Shown piece after piece: positions 34,093-44,462 of a DNA stretch of 64,000 nt. Source of the stretch: Clostridia bacterium (GTDB lineage Bacteria; Bacillota; Sulfobacillia; SLMV01). The notes under the pieces are model-generated. The model was not told where the DNA came from. It ran no database searches and saw nothing but the letters and a program-made list of their open reading frames with translations. Made by a program: the position numbers and the translations under genes. Each line of letters starts with the position of its first letter. The first letter of the stretch is position 1. The stretch spans positions 1 through 64,000 of the forward strand of contig SLMV01000029.1 in the NCBI GenBank assembly GCA_007133365.1, given 5' to 3'.

Positions 34093-34121
34093 ATTATAAT
34101 TACCGGTGTAAAATCCGTCAA
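34093..34121 (-). promoter_or_regulatory. Strong sigma-A promoter of the tRNA cluster
   Basis: On the minus strand TTGACG (34121-34116) and a perfect TATAAT (34098-34093) are 17 bases apart. The tRNA-Asn gene begins 37 bases downstream of the -10. High constitutive transcription is expected for a stable-RNA operon. Confidence 0.85.
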
Positions 34122-34220
34122 GCTTCGCTGCTTTCCTGGGCCCGATCGATCGACTCAAATGGCACCGACTTCGCCCATTAATAAATAAGGATCCTTCAGC
34201 AACCTGCTCAAACCTAGAGA

Positions 34221-34269
34221 AAACAACTGGATTGGACCATGTCTCCAAACGACCGCGCCCAATCCTGTT
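34221..34269 (-). terminator. Probable terminator of dnaG-rpoD
   Basis: On the minus strand AACAGGATTGG pairs with CCAATCCAGTT (one mismatch) and is followed by GTTTTCTC. It lies about 45 bases after the rpoD stop. The loop is long (about 25 bases). A second hairpin, TAGATCC/GGATCTA, overlaps the stop codon itself. Together they separate rpoD from the tRNA cluster. Confidence 0.45.
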
Positions 34270-34314
34270 GGCATTTTCCTTTTCTTCAAGTCTAGATCCA
34301 CCAAAACCCGGGAT

Positions 34315-35442
34315 CTATTCAACATAGTCCTTTAAGGACGTGCTTCGCTTGGGGTGGCGAAGTTTGCGGAGCGCCTTGGCTTCGATTTGACGAATCCGTT
34401 CTCGTGTCACCCCGAAAACCTGCCCCACTTCTTCGAGGGTTCGCGCACGTCCATCGTCCAGCCCGAATCGAAGACGAAGCACTTTTTCCTCCCGATCCGT
34501 CAGAGTGTGTAGCACCTCTTCCAGCTGATCCTTTAAGAGTGAAAAGGATGCTGCATCCGAGGGCTCTTGCGCCTCTTCGTCGGGAATGAAGTCCCCCAGA
34601 TGACTGTCCTCCTCTTCGCCAATTGGCGTTTCTAAAGAGACGGGTTCTTGCGAAATCTTCATGATCTCTCGGACGCGACTCGGTTCCATATTCATTTCCT
34701 CGCCGATCTCTTCCGGCGTCGGTTCCCGGCCCAACTCCTGTAACAGTTGGCGAGACACTCGAATCAGCTTGTTGATGGTCTCCACCATATGAACCGGAAT
34801 ACGAATGGTTCGCGCCTGATCCGCAATGGCACGGGTAATGGCCTGCCGAATCCACCAGGTCGCATACGTACTGAATTTATACCCTTTGCGGTAATCGAAC
34901 TTCTCGACCGCTTTCATTAAGCCTAAATTGCCCTCCTGAATTAGATCCAAGAAGAGCATACCCCGTCCAACATAGCGCTTAGCAATGCTGACGACCAGAC
35001 GGAGATTCGCCTCCACCAGCTTCTTTCTGGCCTCATCGTCACCGGCTTCGATGCGTTTAGCCAGTTCGATTTCTTCCTCCGCTTTGAGAAGATCAACTCG
35101 GCCGATTTCCTTAAGATACATCCGAACCGGATCATCGAGCGAAATCCCTTCCGGAAGGTCGATATCTCCCCGAGTTTTCTCATCCGAAGTATCCGGATCG
35201 CCCTCAATATGAATGTTTTCATCGCGCAGTTTCTGGTAAATTTCTTCAATTTCACTGACATCAAGGTCGACTTCTTCCAGCGCGTCCATCACATCTTGAT
35301 AGGCAAGGGTGCCACGTTCCTTACCTTCTTCGAGAAGTTCCTGAACCTCCGGAAGCTTTAAATGATCTTTTTGACCTTGTGCCACGTCCTTTGTGGTCAA
35401 GGGTTTCTCTCCATTCTCCGGTTGATTGGATTCTGAAATCAT
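34315..35442 (-). CDS. rpoD: Principal RNA polymerase sigma factor (sigma-A/RpoD)
   Basis: This is the housekeeping sigma factor. Region 1.1 is short and acidic; region 1.2 ([11 protein letters not shown]), region 2 ([27 protein letters not shown] and the -10 recognising TWWIRQAI), region 3 and region 4.2 ([19 protein letters not shown]) are all canonical. Length is 375, as in Bacillus SigA. Start ATG 35442 is chosen, with CGGGAG ahead; in-frame TTG and GTG lie one and four codons upstream. It forms the dnaG-rpoD macromolecular synthesis operon. Confidence 0.96.
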   Translation of the reverse strand: MISESNQPENGEKPLTTKDVAQGQKDHLKLPEVQELLEEGKERGTLAYQDVMDALEEVDLDVSEIEEIYQKLRDENIHIEGDPDTSDEKTRGDIDLPEGISLDDPVRMYLKEIGRVDLLKAEEEIELAKRIEAGDDEARKKLVEANLRLVVSIAKRYVGRGMLFLDLIQEGNLGLMKAVEKFDYRKGYKFSTYATWWIRQAITRAIADQARTIRIPVHMVETINKLIRVSRQLLQELGREPTPEEIGEEMNMEPSRVREIMKISQEPVSLETPIGEEEDSHLGDFIPDEEAQEPSDAASFSLLKDQLEEVLHTLTDREEKVLRLRFGLDDGRARTLEEVGQVFGVTRERIRQIEAKALRKLRHPKRSTSLKDYVE

Positions 35443-35469
35443 CAAGAAAATCACTCCCGGTGCCCGCTA

Positions 35470-37299
35470 CTATTTCTTCGGACAGCCCCCATATCCCTGC
35501 AACTCCTTCAAAAGCGATGCCTGCTCCGCCAATAATTCTGGGGGAATCACTTCGCCCGCCCGCTCCTTTTCGGCTACCTGCAATTGAAGCCGCTCCAGTC
35601 GTTTCTCTTTCGCCCGTTTCAACAAAAACTCAACGGAGTCTGAAAATATCCGTTCGACATCTCCCGGTGGCACCTCTTCAATCATGAGGCGAGCGACTCG
35701 TTTTCGCTCCTCTTCGGTCCGGCATTCATTTAAAGCCTTGACCTGAACATCGGACCACTCCTCCAGTGGCGCATGCAAAAGAACCTGAGCCACTAACTGA
35801 TGCACGGTATCGGAAAAATCTTCTGTTGTCAACCGTTCCCTGGCCAACTCCAAGTAACGCGGATCCTGAAGCATCAGGCGTATGACGAACTGCTCCGCAC
35901 GATAACGGCCCGTTGGTGGCGTAGACCTCTGCCGTTTCCCCCTCTTATCTGAGGATCCCTTTTCCCGGGCCGACAACGAGTGCTCCTGCTGCCGTGTATG
36001 TCGAAGATGCGCTCGCACCGCATCTTCCGGCAATCGCAATCGCTCGGCCAGAAAACGAATTCGGTCCGCCCGAATGACGGGGTCCTCTTCATGGGTAATC
36101 GCGACGGCAAGATCACGAATGACATTCGCTTTGCCCTCTGACTCCGTGACATCGTAACGATTTTGGGCCAACTCCCATGAAAACTCGAAAAAACTCTTTG
36201 CTTCATCCGCCAATGCCTCAAACCGCTCCGAACCCCCCGGTGCATTTAAGACATCGTCCGGATCTTGCCCCTCGGGAAATTCCATCACACGCAATTGCAC
36301 CCCGGTGCCATAGAAGTTCTTCATACTCCTCATGACCGCGGTTGCCCCGGCAGCATCCGAATCAAACGCAATCAGGGCATTACGGGTGTAACGGGCTAAA
36401 ATTCGACCCTGATACTCCGTCATCGCGGTGCCCATGGTCGCAACGGCTTCTTCCCACCCCGCACTCGCGCAAGCCAAAACGTCCATATATCCTTCGACAA
36501 TAATAGCGCGATCCCTGCGCCGGATTTGTTCCCGGGCCAGATTCAATCCGTACCATACTTTGCCTTTGGAAAACAGTAAGTTTTCTGCGGAATTAAGGTA
36601 CTTCGGCTCATCATCCCCAAGGACTCGTCCTCCAAAGGCAATCACCCGTCCACTTAGATCCGAGATCGGAAACATGATGCGATCCCGAAAGACATCGTAG
36701 TAATTGCCCTTCTTCTGACTTCGTTTGATCAAACCGAGCAACTCCGCAGCCCGAAGTGACACATTATGGCGTCTAAGTTTGGTGCAAAGATTCTGCCAAC
36801 CGTCCGGCGCATAGCCCAAGCGGTACTTCTGGTGAATCTCGGGCGATATCCCCCGCTTCTCTAGATACTCACGGGCGCGCGCCCCATCCGCACCATCAAG
36901 CTGTTCACCGAAGTACTGTGCCGCAAACTCAGCTAGACGGTAAAGATAGCGCTTCACCCGATCCCGTTGTGATTCTTGCTCACTAGGCCCCGAATCAACG
37001 CTTTCGGGCATACTCAGGCCGGCCCGTTCGGCTAGATATCTTAAAGCTTCTGGAAAGGTCAGCCCCTCAATATCCATGACAAAATTGAAAACATCGCCCC
37101 CGGCCTGACAACCGAAACAATAGTACAACTGCTTATCCGGTGCGATCGTAAAGGACGGGGTGCGCTCCTCATGAAAGGGGCAAAGCCCAACCAGGTTCTT
37201 TCCCTGGCGCTTGAGAGAAACGAACTGCGATGCCACCTCGACGAGATCGCACTGTTGCCGTACTTCATCGACGAACACTTTTGAAACCATCGGGGGCAT
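35470..37299 (-). CDS. dnaG: DNA primase
   Basis: DnaG makes RNA primers for replication. The zinc finger is Cys40-His43-Cys61-Cys64, the RNA polymerase/TOPRIM domain spans about 120-375 with EGYMDVLACASAGWEEAVATMGTA and DSDAAG, and a helicase-binding C-terminal domain follows after a basic linker. Length is 609. The ATG lies only a few bases after GGAGG; the second ATG three codons on is possible. It precedes rpoD by 27 bases. Confidence 0.96.
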   Translation of the reverse strand: MPPMVSKVFVDEVRQQCDLVEVASQFVSLKRQGKNLVGLCPFHEERTPSFTIAPDKQLYYCFGCQAGGDVFNFVMDIEGLTFPEALRYLAERAGLSMPESVDSGPSEQESQRDRVKRYLYRLAEFAAQYFGEQLDGADGARAREYLEKRGISPEIHQKYRLGYAPDGWQNLCTKLRRHNVSLRAAELLGLIKRSQKKGNYYDVFRDRIMFPISDLSGRVIAFGGRVLGDDEPKYLNSAENLLFSKGKVWYGLNLAREQIRRRDRAIIVEGYMDVLACASAGWEEAVATMGTAMTEYQGRILARYTRNALIAFDSDAAGATAVMRSMKNFYGTGVQLRVMEFPEGQDPDDVLNAPGGSERFEALADEAKSFFEFSWELAQNRYDVTESEGKANVIRDLAVAITHEEDPVIRADRIRFLAERLRLPEDAVRAHLRHTRQQEHSLSAREKGSSDKRGKRQRSTPPTGRYRAEQFVIRLMLQDPRYLELARERLTTEDFSDTVHQLVAQVLLHAPLEEWSDVQVKALNECRTEEERKRVARLMIEEVPPGDVERIFSDSVEFLLKRAKEKRLERLQLQVAEKERAGEVIPPELLAEQASLLKELQGYGGCPKK

Positions 37300-37352
37300 C
37301 TCCCTCCTATCAGAAGCAATCGATCCAAATCGGCCAATGCCATTTGATGAAT

Positions 37353-37380
37353 AAAATCTGGGGTGTTCACCCCAGATTTT
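37353..37380 (-). terminator. Rho-independent terminator between ppdK and dnaG
   Basis: AAAATCTGGGGT and ACCCCAGATTTT form a perfect 12-bp stem with a 4-base loop, with the T run at its foot on either strand. It lies about 105 bases after the ppdK stop and 54 before the dnaG start, so dnaG-rpoD needs its own promoter or readthrough. Confidence 0.85.
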
Positions 37381-37484
37381 AAAGGCGTAACATTACTTGG
37401 GCATCATTCGCGAAGCGTATTCAATATTCCTTCTTCTAAACGGCAAATCGAGGCGGCACGATCATCGTACCGACCGAACAACCG

Positions 37485-40142
37485 TTACTTCTGATTGGAC
37501 AAATGGGCTTGTGCGGCAGCCAAGCGTGCCACAGGCACCCGGTACGGAGAGCAGCTGACATAATCCATACCGACGCGATGACAAAACGCAATCGACCGCG
37601 GTTCGCCACCATGCTCGCCGCAAATCCCGATTTTTAGCTCCGGACGAGCGCGCCGTCCTTTATCAATCGCCATTTCAATCAATTGTCCGACCCCTTCTTC
37701 ATCCAACACCGCGAAGGGGTTTTCATCCAAGACCCGATCGGATAGATAAATGTGTAAGAATTTGGCCTCGGCATCATCGCGGCTAAACCCATAAACCGTT
37801 TGGGTAAGATCATTGGTGCCGAAGGAGAAAAAGTCGGCCCGAGCCGCAATTTGATCCGCCACCAAACACGCCCGCGGGACCTCGATCATGGTCCCCACCA
37901 GATAATCGCCCGTATCCCCGCTTTTGGTGTTGATACCATTAATCAACTCGGCGATCCGCTCATATTCACGGTGGTCGCTGACAAGGGGCACCATGATCTC
38001 GGGTAAAACCTGTATGCCTTCCGATTTCACCGTCTCTAGCCCCTCGAGGATCGCCCGCACTTGCATCTCGTAGATCTCGGGATAGGCAATTCCCAGACGG
38101 CATCCCCGTAAGCCAAGCATGGGATTGACTTCTTCTAGGGCCATCACCTTATCCAACGTCTCCTCTTTTAGGGCAATATCATACCGAGATCCTCCCTCTG
38201 CCTTTAAGTTTCGTATCTCCTCCCGAAGCGCCTCCGCATCCGGTAGAAACTCATGAAGAGGAGGATCGAGCAGGCGAATTGTCACGGGCAGTCCGTCCAT
38301 GGCGCGAAAAATCGCAGTGAAGTCCTCCCGTTGCATGGGGAGAAGTTGCTCCAGCGCCCGTTCCCGCGAGGCCTGATCGGCAGCTAAGATCATTTCTTGG
38401 ACGATGGCAAGACGTTCTGACTGCATAAACATATGCTCCGTCCGGCAAAGACCAATGCCTTCCGCTCCGAATTCCCGGCTCTTGGTCGCATCGTCGGGGG
38501 TATCCGCATTAGCCCGGACGCCGAGCGTACGCACCTCATCCGCCCATTCGAGAAAGGTTTCAAGTTCCTCCGTAAGGATTGGTTCCACCAGACCCACCTC
38601 ACCCACATAGATGTGCCCCGTGGTTCCGTCAAGTGTCAAGACGTCCCCTTCCTCAATCCGCTGACCTCCCAGGTCGGCTTTCTTCGCCGTCACATCGATT
38701 CGGAGTTGATCACATCCCACAATACAGGGCTTCCCCATGCCCCGTGCGACGATGGCAGCGTGGCACGTCATGCCGCCCCGACTGGTCAACACCCCTTGGG
38801 CCGCCGCAATCCCGTGGATATCGTCCGGCGTCGTCTCGGGCCGAACCAGAATCACCTTTCGTCCCGCAGCGGTCATTTGTTCGGCGGCGTCTGCCGTAAA
38901 GACGACGCGTCCTGTCGCTGCCCCCGGGGAGGCCGGCAATCCCGTGCCCAGCGGGTCATCCATGAGATTTTCGTCAATGCTGGGGTGAAGCAAGATCGAC
39001 AAATCTTCGGGGTCGACCCGCATGAGGCTCTCTTCCTTCGTGAGGATGCCTTCTTCCGCCATGTCGTGAGCAACCTTGACCGCAGCACCCACCGTTCGCT
39101 TGCCCGATCGCGTCTGTAAAAGGAACAGTTTGCCGGCTTCGACGGTAAATTCAATATCTTGAACATCGCGGTAATGAAGCTCTAGCTGGTTTGCGATCCG
39201 GCTAAGTTCCTCATAAACATGAGGCATCTCATCTCGGAGATCCGAGATCAGTTTAGGGGTGCGCAGGCCCGCCACCACATCCTCCCCTTGAGCATTACTC
39301 AAATACTCACCGTAAAGGGCCCGTTCGCCCGTCGAGGGATTTCGCGTGAACAAAACACCCGTTCCACATTGATCGCCCCGATTCCCAAAAACCATGGATT
39401 GCACGTTAACGGCTGTCCCCATGTCGTGCGAAATATCGTGCATATTGCGATAGACCACGGCGCGCGGATTATCCCAAGAGGAGAAGACCGCTTCAACCGC
39501 CGCCAACAGCTGGTCCCAAGGATCTTCCGGGAAGGTTTCCCCGGCCTCCTCTTCATACAAGGCCAAGAAATCTTCGATGATCCGATCCCAATCATCGATC
39601 GAGAGACCATCATCACCGAGGGCTCCGGCGGATTGTCGGACCCGATCCATCTTTCGCTCAAAGGCTCCCACCGGAATGCCTCGAACAACGTTACCAAACA
39701 TTTGGATAAACCGGCGGAAACAATCCCGGGCAAATCGCTCATCATCCGTCATCCGAGCCAAACCAAGGACCGATTCCCGATTTAATCCGAGGTTTAAGAT
39801 CGTGTCCATCATTCCGGGCATCGAGATCGGCGCTCCCGAGCGAACCGAGACCAACAACGGCCGCTTCGCCGACCCAAAACACAGATCGCGTTTTGCTTCA
39901 ACGCACTCTAGTCCCTCTTTTATTTCCTTTTGAATCGCGCTCGGGATCCGACCGGATTCTCGGTACAAAACCGAAGCGTCGGTCGTGATGGTAAATCCGG
40001 GAGGCACCGGCAAACCCAGCCGACTCATTTCGGCCAAATTGGCACCCTTTCCTCCCAACAAATCCCGCATCTGCGCGCTTCCTTCCTCAAAATGATAGAC
40101 AAATTTTTCCGACCTCACCCCATCAGCCACGGCTGAAATCAC
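37485..40142 (-). CDS. ppdK: Pyruvate, phosphate dikinase
   Basis: PpdK interconverts pyruvate + ATP + Pi and PEP + AMP + PPi. The N-terminal nucleotide-binding domain (RDLLGGKGANLAEM near 26-39), the swivelling domain with SRGGMTCHAAIVARGMG (phospho-His near residue 460 with the regulatory Thr two before it) and the C-terminal PEP-binding barrel (FGTNDLTQ, GICGEHGG) are complete. Length is 885. GTG starts at 40142, 40130 and 40118 are all possible behind AGGAGGGG; the last fits the family best. It overlaps ppsR, its regulator. Confidence 0.95.
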   Translation of the reverse strand: MISAVADGVRSEKFVYHFEEGSAQMRDLLGGKGANLAEMSRLGLPVPPGFTITTDASVLYRESGRIPSAIQKEIKEGLECVEAKRDLCFGSAKRPLLVSVRSGAPISMPGMMDTILNLGLNRESVLGLARMTDDERFARDCFRRFIQMFGNVVRGIPVGAFERKMDRVRQSAGALGDDGLSIDDWDRIIEDFLALYEEEAGETFPEDPWDQLLAAVEAVFSSWDNPRAVVYRNMHDISHDMGTAVNVQSMVFGNRGDQCGTGVLFTRNPSTGERALYGEYLSNAQGEDVVAGLRTPKLISDLRDEMPHVYEELSRIANQLELHYRDVQDIEFTVEAGKLFLLQTRSGKRTVGAAVKVAHDMAEEGILTKEESLMRVDPEDLSILLHPSIDENLMDDPLGTGLPASPGAATGRVVFTADAAEQMTAAGRKVILVRPETTPDDIHGIAAAQGVLTSRGGMTCHAAIVARGMGKPCIVGCDQLRIDVTAKKADLGGQRIEEGDVLTLDGTTGHIYVGEVGLVEPILTEELETFLEWADEVRTLGVRANADTPDDATKSREFGAEGIGLCRTEHMFMQSERLAIVQEMILAADQASRERALEQLLPMQREDFTAIFRAMDGLPVTIRLLDPPLHEFLPDAEALREEIRNLKAEGGSRYDIALKEETLDKVMALEEVNPMLGLRGCRLGIAYPEIYEMQVRAILEGLETVKSEGIQVLPEIMVPLVSDHREYERIAELINGINTKSGDTGDYLVGTMIEVPRACLVADQIAARADFFSFGTNDLTQTVYGFSRDDAEAKFLHIYLSDRVLDENPFAVLDEEGVGQLIEMAIDKGRRARPELKIGICGEHGGEPRSIAFCHRVGMDYVSCSPYRVPVARLAAAQAHLSNQK

Positions 40143-40986
40143 CCCTCCTCATTGTCTCAAGTACCGTTGTTGCCGTTTCTTCCACCGCTTTTTGTGTGAC
40201 ATCAATCACCGGACATTCGAGCTCATCAAAGATTGAAGTCGCATAGCGAAGCTCCGCTCGAATTCGCTGTAAATCATCATATCGGGACGCCTTATTGAGG
40301 CCCAGCCGCCGCAGTCGCTGCCGGCGGATCTGCTGTAAGTGCTCCGGCGCGATTGTCAAGCCAATCACGCGTTGCCGAACGAGAAACAATTCTCGGGGCG
40401 GTTGTATTTCCGGCGTTAAGGGATAGTTCGCTGCCTTGACTTCGCGGCGGGCCAGATACATGCAAACGGGGGTCTTGGAGGTGCGCGATACCCCGGCCAA
40501 GACAACGTCAGATTCTAGGAATCCGCGCGGCTCCTTGCCATCATCGTATTTGACAGCAAACTCAACCGCCGCCACGCGTCGAAAATACTGCTCATCCATC
40601 CGGTGAATCATTCCCGGCTCTTGAAGGGGACGGCGACACAAAACACTTTCCAACGCTGACATCATTGGCCCCATAATATCCACGGTCTCTATTTTTGCTT
40701 CGTCACACGTGGACTCCATATAATGGCGGACCTCGGGGACCACCAAGGTATAAATGACGAGGCGGCTGCCCGCTTCTTGCATCCGCTTGACCGCTTCATC
40801 CACTTTCTCCTGACTATTTACAAAGGGAATCTTCTTAATTTCCACTTCCTCGAGATTTCCATCAAACTGACTGATGGCGGCACGGGCGACGGATTCGGCC
40901 GTATCCCCCACCGAGTCGGAAACCACAAAAACCACGGGTGAAGTCACAGGTTCGGATTGATCGTTTTGGTAACGCGATTGGTTCAT
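40123..40986 (-). CDS. ppsR: Pyruvate, phosphate dikinase regulatory protein (kinase/phosphorylase, DUF299)
   Basis: This bifunctional protein inactivates PpdK by ADP-dependent threonine phosphorylation and reactivates it by Pi-dependent dephosphorylation. The P-loop-like GVSRTSKT at 165-172 and the N-terminal VVSDSVGDTAE segment are family hallmarks. The ATG at 40986 overlaps the glyS stop as ATGA and has GGGAG ahead. Length is 287. It is translationally linked to glyS upstream and ppdK downstream, so target and regulator are made together. Confidence 0.93.
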   Translation of the reverse strand: MNQSRYQNDQSEPVTSPVVFVVSDSVGDTAESVARAAISQFDGNLEEVEIKKIPFVNSQEKVDEAVKRMQEAGSRLVIYTLVVPEVRHYMESTCDEAKIETVDIMGPMMSALESVLCRRPLQEPGMIHRMDEQYFRRVAAVEFAVKYDDGKEPRGFLESDVVLAGVSRTSKTPVCMYLARREVKAANYPLTPEIQPPRELFLVRQRVIGLTIAPEHLQQIRRQRLRRLGLNKASRYDDLQRIRAELRYATSIFDELECPVIDVTQKAVEETATTVLETMRRGDFSRG

Positions 40987-43070
40987 CCCGGCAACGCTCC
41001 CCAATCCATCGGTGTCGCGACATAGCGTGCAATTTGATTGAGTAACGATAAGCGCCGTTTTCGAGTCGGCGCGTCATCAACCATCACCTTCGCCGAGTCC
41101 AAAAAAGCATCCACCGACGGGCGAAGTTTCGACATCTCCTTTAGAAATTCGGCATACGCTCCTTCATTTAAATACCCATCGCCGCGTTCTTTTCGCTCTA
41201 GGAAGTCCGCGCAAAGGCGCTGAGCTTCAGGGTGTTCGAAATCATCTGGACGAAGCGGATAATGCGGATCCCCTTTTTGTCCGAGATTGTGGCATCGGCG
41301 CCAGATGGTAACAATATCATCCGCAAGCGGTGATTCGAGAAAACGTGCGACGATCTCGGCTCGTCGCCAAACGTCGCGCACCTCATCGAAATCCACCGCC
41401 AACACGCCATGGGTCAATTCGACCGGATAACCACTCCGAATGAGAAGACGTCCAAGGCGCTCTCGCATATACGCCATTAACTCTTTTACCACCGTTTCCC
41501 TTCGGCCTTCGTCCAACGGATAGCCGGATACGGCCTGACTGAGAAGAGCCGAAAGCGACGCCCCCTCGAAAGACGATAGCAAGCGCAGCACACCGTTACT
41601 AGACCGCCGGAGCCCATAGGGATCCTCGGAACCGCTCGCCGATAACGAGGCGCTAAAGGCGCCGGCCAAATCATCGATCTTGTCCAAAAGGCTCAACCAT
41701 CTTCCCGCACAGGTCCTTGGTAAATCGGATCGACGGCCAACCGGAAGATAATGTTCACCCACGGCGCGACATACCGCTTCGTCTTCACCATCGGCTCGCG
41801 CATATTCTTCACCGATCCGACCCTGAAGAGTGGGGAATTCTGCCACCATCAAGGTCACCAGGTCTGCCTTTGACAGGGCAGCGGCTCGCCGCAAAATCCT
41901 CGCTGCCTCTTGATCAATGAGCGCCTGATCGTGGAGATAATCAACCAATCCTTGGAGCCGTTCGATCTTATCCGCCAAACTCCCCAAGGATTCGTGAAAG
42001 ACCACGTCCCCTAAGTCCGATGCATGCTCCGCCAGGGAACGTTTCCGATCTTCCCTCCAAAAAAAGACCGCATCTGCCAACCGCGCATTTAATACCAACT
42101 CATTGCCCGGCCGAACGGACGCCTTCATTTTGGCGGTTCCGTTGATGACCGACAAGAACGTGGGTGCGAGTTCCCCTTCCGGCGTCTCGACGGGGAAGAA
42201 GCGTAAATGGGCCATCATGGCCGTTTCAATCACCAGACGCGGGACAGACAAAAAGGGATCCGGAATCCTGCCGGCGAGCACCTCCGGATACTCCACCAGG
42301 TGAACCACTTCGTCGAGAACATCGTCGTAAAAAACGGGCTTGCCGTTCGTTTGAGCGGCCACATCGGTCCCGAGTTTTTGAATCCGCTCACGCCGTCGGT
42401 TCGGATCCACGATCACGTCGTGCGATTCCAAACAATCAACGAAGGACCCGGCCCTCTCGATGGTGATTATCCGGGGACAAAAGCGGGGTCCGTACGTCAC
42501 ACGATCTGCTTTTTGACCGGCAAAATCAACCGAAAGTACTTCATCATCAAAAAGGGCAAGAACCCAGTGGACCGGACGCAAAAACTCATGCTGACCCGTT
42601 CCCCAACGCATGGTTCGGCGAAACCGGAGCTTCCCCAAAAGGGTCTGAAATTGCTCGGCAAGGATCTCCTGGGCAGCTCGCCCCGGAATTTGTTTGACCG
42701 CATAAACATATCGGCCCTTGTCCTCTTCGCGAATGACCAATTCATCCACCGAAACGCCCTGACCCCGGGAAAAACCCTCCGCGGCCTTGGTCGGCTTTCC
42801 GTCCTCCCCAAAGGCGATTGATGCCGCCGGACCCCGGACACTTTCTTTTGTTGATCGCCCTTGGGACGAAAGACCCTCTATCAATACGATCAAACGACGG
42901 GGCGTGGCCCAGGCATGAAGGATGTCATATTCTAACCCAGATTTTGTCAAACCGTCCTCGGATTCTTCTTTCATTTGCTTCAGTGTGCTTGGAATTTGCC
43001 CGGCCGGAAGCTCTGCACAGCCGACTTCTAATACCGCCATATGTCCTTGCATCCGGTCATTTCCCTGCAT
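40983..43070 (-). CDS. glyS: Glycyl-tRNA synthetase beta subunit
   Basis: GlyS is the large tRNA-binding subunit of the alpha2beta2 glycyl-tRNA synthetase. The N-terminal [14 protein letters not shown], then [22 protein letters not shown] and LPKxMRWG-like [18 protein letters not shown] segments are typical, and the C-terminus has an HD-like and anticodon-binding region. ATG 43070 lies behind AGGAGGG and overlaps glyQ by 14 bases; the frame is open 27 codons further. Length is 695. Confidence 0.95.
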   Translation of the reverse strand: MQGNDRMQGHMAVLEVGCAELPAGQIPSTLKQMKEESEDGLTKSGLEYDILHAWATPRRLIVLIEGLSSQGRSTKESVRGPAASIAFGEDGKPTKAAEGFSRGQGVSVDELVIREEDKGRYVYAVKQIPGRAAQEILAEQFQTLLGKLRFRRTMRWGTGQHEFLRPVHWVLALFDDEVLSVDFAGQKADRVTYGPRFCPRIITIERAGSFVDCLESHDVIVDPNRRRERIQKLGTDVAAQTNGKPVFYDDVLDEVVHLVEYPEVLAGRIPDPFLSVPRLVIETAMMAHLRFFPVETPEGELAPTFLSVINGTAKMKASVRPGNELVLNARLADAVFFWREDRKRSLAEHASDLGDVVFHESLGSLADKIERLQGLVDYLHDQALIDQEAARILRRAAALSKADLVTLMVAEFPTLQGRIGEEYARADGEDEAVCRAVGEHYLPVGRRSDLPRTCAGRWLSLLDKIDDLAGAFSASLSASGSEDPYGLRRSSNGVLRLLSSFEGASLSALLSQAVSGYPLDEGRRETVVKELMAYMRERLGRLLIRSGYPVELTHGVLAVDFDEVRDVWRRAEIVARFLESPLADDIVTIWRRCHNLGQKGDPHYPLRPDDFEHPEAQRLCADFLERKERGDGYLNEGAYAEFLKEMSKLRPSVDAFLDSAKVMVDDAPTRKRRLSLLNQIARYVATPMDWGALPG

Positions 43071-43965
43071 GCGATCCCTCCTCAGATGATGCCCGCTCGG
43101 CGATTGGGCAATCCATCGCGGCTTCTCGTTGTGCGAGATAACCCGCAGCACAACGGCGCGTCAATTCGCGGATCCGACCAATATAACCGGTGCGCTCCGT
43201 CACGCTCAGGGCCCCACGGGCATCAAGAATATTGAAGAGGTGCGAGCACTTCAAAGCATAATCATAGGCGGGAAGAATAATGTCGGCTTCCAAGCAAGCT
43301 TCTGCTTCTTGCTCAAATCCCTTAAAGAAACGAAAGAGCATTTCGACATCGGCCACTTGGAACGAATACTTGGAGTGTTCATACTCGGCGCGCTGAAACA
43401 CATCACCGTACCGGACCGAACCATTCCAATCGATATCAAAGACGCTGCTTACACCCTGGAGGAATCCGGCGATCCGTTCTAAACCGTAGGTAATCTCCAC
43501 TGGAATTTGGCCGAGATGCATCCCGCCCATCTGCTGAAAAAACGTAAACTGGGTGATTTCCATCGCGTCCAACCATACTTCCCAGCCCAGTCCCCACGCT
43601 CCGAGCGTCGGTGCCTCCCAGTTATCTTCGACAAACCGGACATCGTGACACGACGGATCAATGCCCAGGGCTTTAAGGCTCTTTAGATAGACCTCCTGAA
43701 TGTCGTCGGGGGAGGGTTTGATGACGACTTGATATTGCCAATGCCGATAGAGGCGGACGGGGTTTTCGCCATATCGGCCATCCGCCGGCCGACGGGACGG
43801 CTCGGCATAGGCAACCGCCCAGGGCTCAGACCCCAATGAACGAAAAAAAGTGGTAGGGTGCATGGTACCAGCACCCTTTTCCACGTCGTATGGCTGTTCC
43901 AAAAGGCATCCCTGCTCCTGCCAGAAACTCTGGAGTCGCATGATCATTTCCTGAAAGTTCAACAC
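43057..43965 (-). CDS. glyQ: Glycyl-tRNA synthetase alpha subunit
   Basis: GlyQ carries the class II catalytic core. [36 protein letters not shown] and [18 protein letters not shown] are near-invariant family blocks. The start is GTG at 43965 behind GAGGAGG (302 residues). The frame extends 51 codons upstream without family match. The gap to the preceding DUF4342 gene is only about 50 bases, too small for the glycine T-box leader that often precedes glyQS in Firmicutes. Confidence 0.95.
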   Translation of the reverse strand: MLNFQEMIMRLQSFWQEQGCLLEQPYDVEKGAGTMHPTTFFRSLGSEPWAVAYAEPSRRPADGRYGENPVRLYRHWQYQVVIKPSPDDIQEVYLKSLKALGIDPSCHDVRFVEDNWEAPTLGAWGLGWEVWLDAMEITQFTFFQQMGGMHLGQIPVEITYGLERIAGFLQGVSSVFDIDWNGSVRYGDVFQRAEYEHSKYSFQVADVEMLFRFFKGFEQEAEACLEADIILPAYDYALKCSHLFNILDARGALSVTERTGYIGRIRELTRRCAAGYLAQREAAMDCPIAERASSEEGSHAGK

Positions 43966-44014
43966 TATTCCACGGCCTCCTCGTTCCACCTTTGCGCTTT
44001 GAACACCGGCAAAC

Positions 44015-44440
44015 TCAAACCGAGTCGCTTTCTGAGTCCTCATCCTCAGGTTTGGGAGCACGCCCGGGCTCTGCGCGGCGTTCCACCACAATTGTGCACT
44101 CGGCAACCATCGCCGCAATGGTGCCTAAAGCCGCCAGCGTCGGCAAAAACAAAGCGCCCAATGTGCCCACGGTAACCGGAATTTCAAGGAGCGTCTTATC
44201 TCCCTGACGCACGATGACCCGGCGGACATTCCCCTCATGAATCAATTGCTTGACCCGCCGGACGAGCTCATGGCCCTCCACATGGATACGCTCCGCCCAA
44301 TCCGGCTCATCCTGGAGTTCTTCCAAATAAATAAGGGCTTCGACCAGATCCCCATCGCATTTTTCCAACGCGTCCTTGGCCAATCGATAGCTGACGCCCG
44401 TTCGGTTTCTGATTTCATCAATCTTTTCCAGGTTCTCCAT
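44015..44440 (-). CDS. DUF4342/UBA-like domain protein
   Basis: The 141-residue protein begins with a UBA/EF-Ts-like helical domain, [33 protein letters not shown] (10-42). It continues with a strand-rich [23 protein letters not shown], then a hydrophobic segment [20 protein letters not shown] (about 94-113) and an acidic tail. This is the DUF4342 layout, of unknown function, probably membrane-linked. ATG lies behind GGGGG. It stands between recO and glyQ in the same direction. Confidence 0.85.
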   Translation of the reverse strand: MENLEKIDEIRNRTGVSYRLAKDALEKCDGDLVEALIYLEELQDEPDWAERIHVEGHELVRRVKQLIHEGNVRRVIVRQGDKTLLEIPVTVGTLGALFLPTLAALGTIAAMVAECTIVVERRAEPGRAPKPEDEDSESDSV

Positions 44441-44462
44441 TGGTTTCGCCCCCCATCAATTC

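Noticed and set aside
38433..39119. A 228-codon plus-strand open frame inside ppdK
   Set aside because: The opposite strand encodes invariant PpdK motifs throughout; the plus frame has shadow-like composition.
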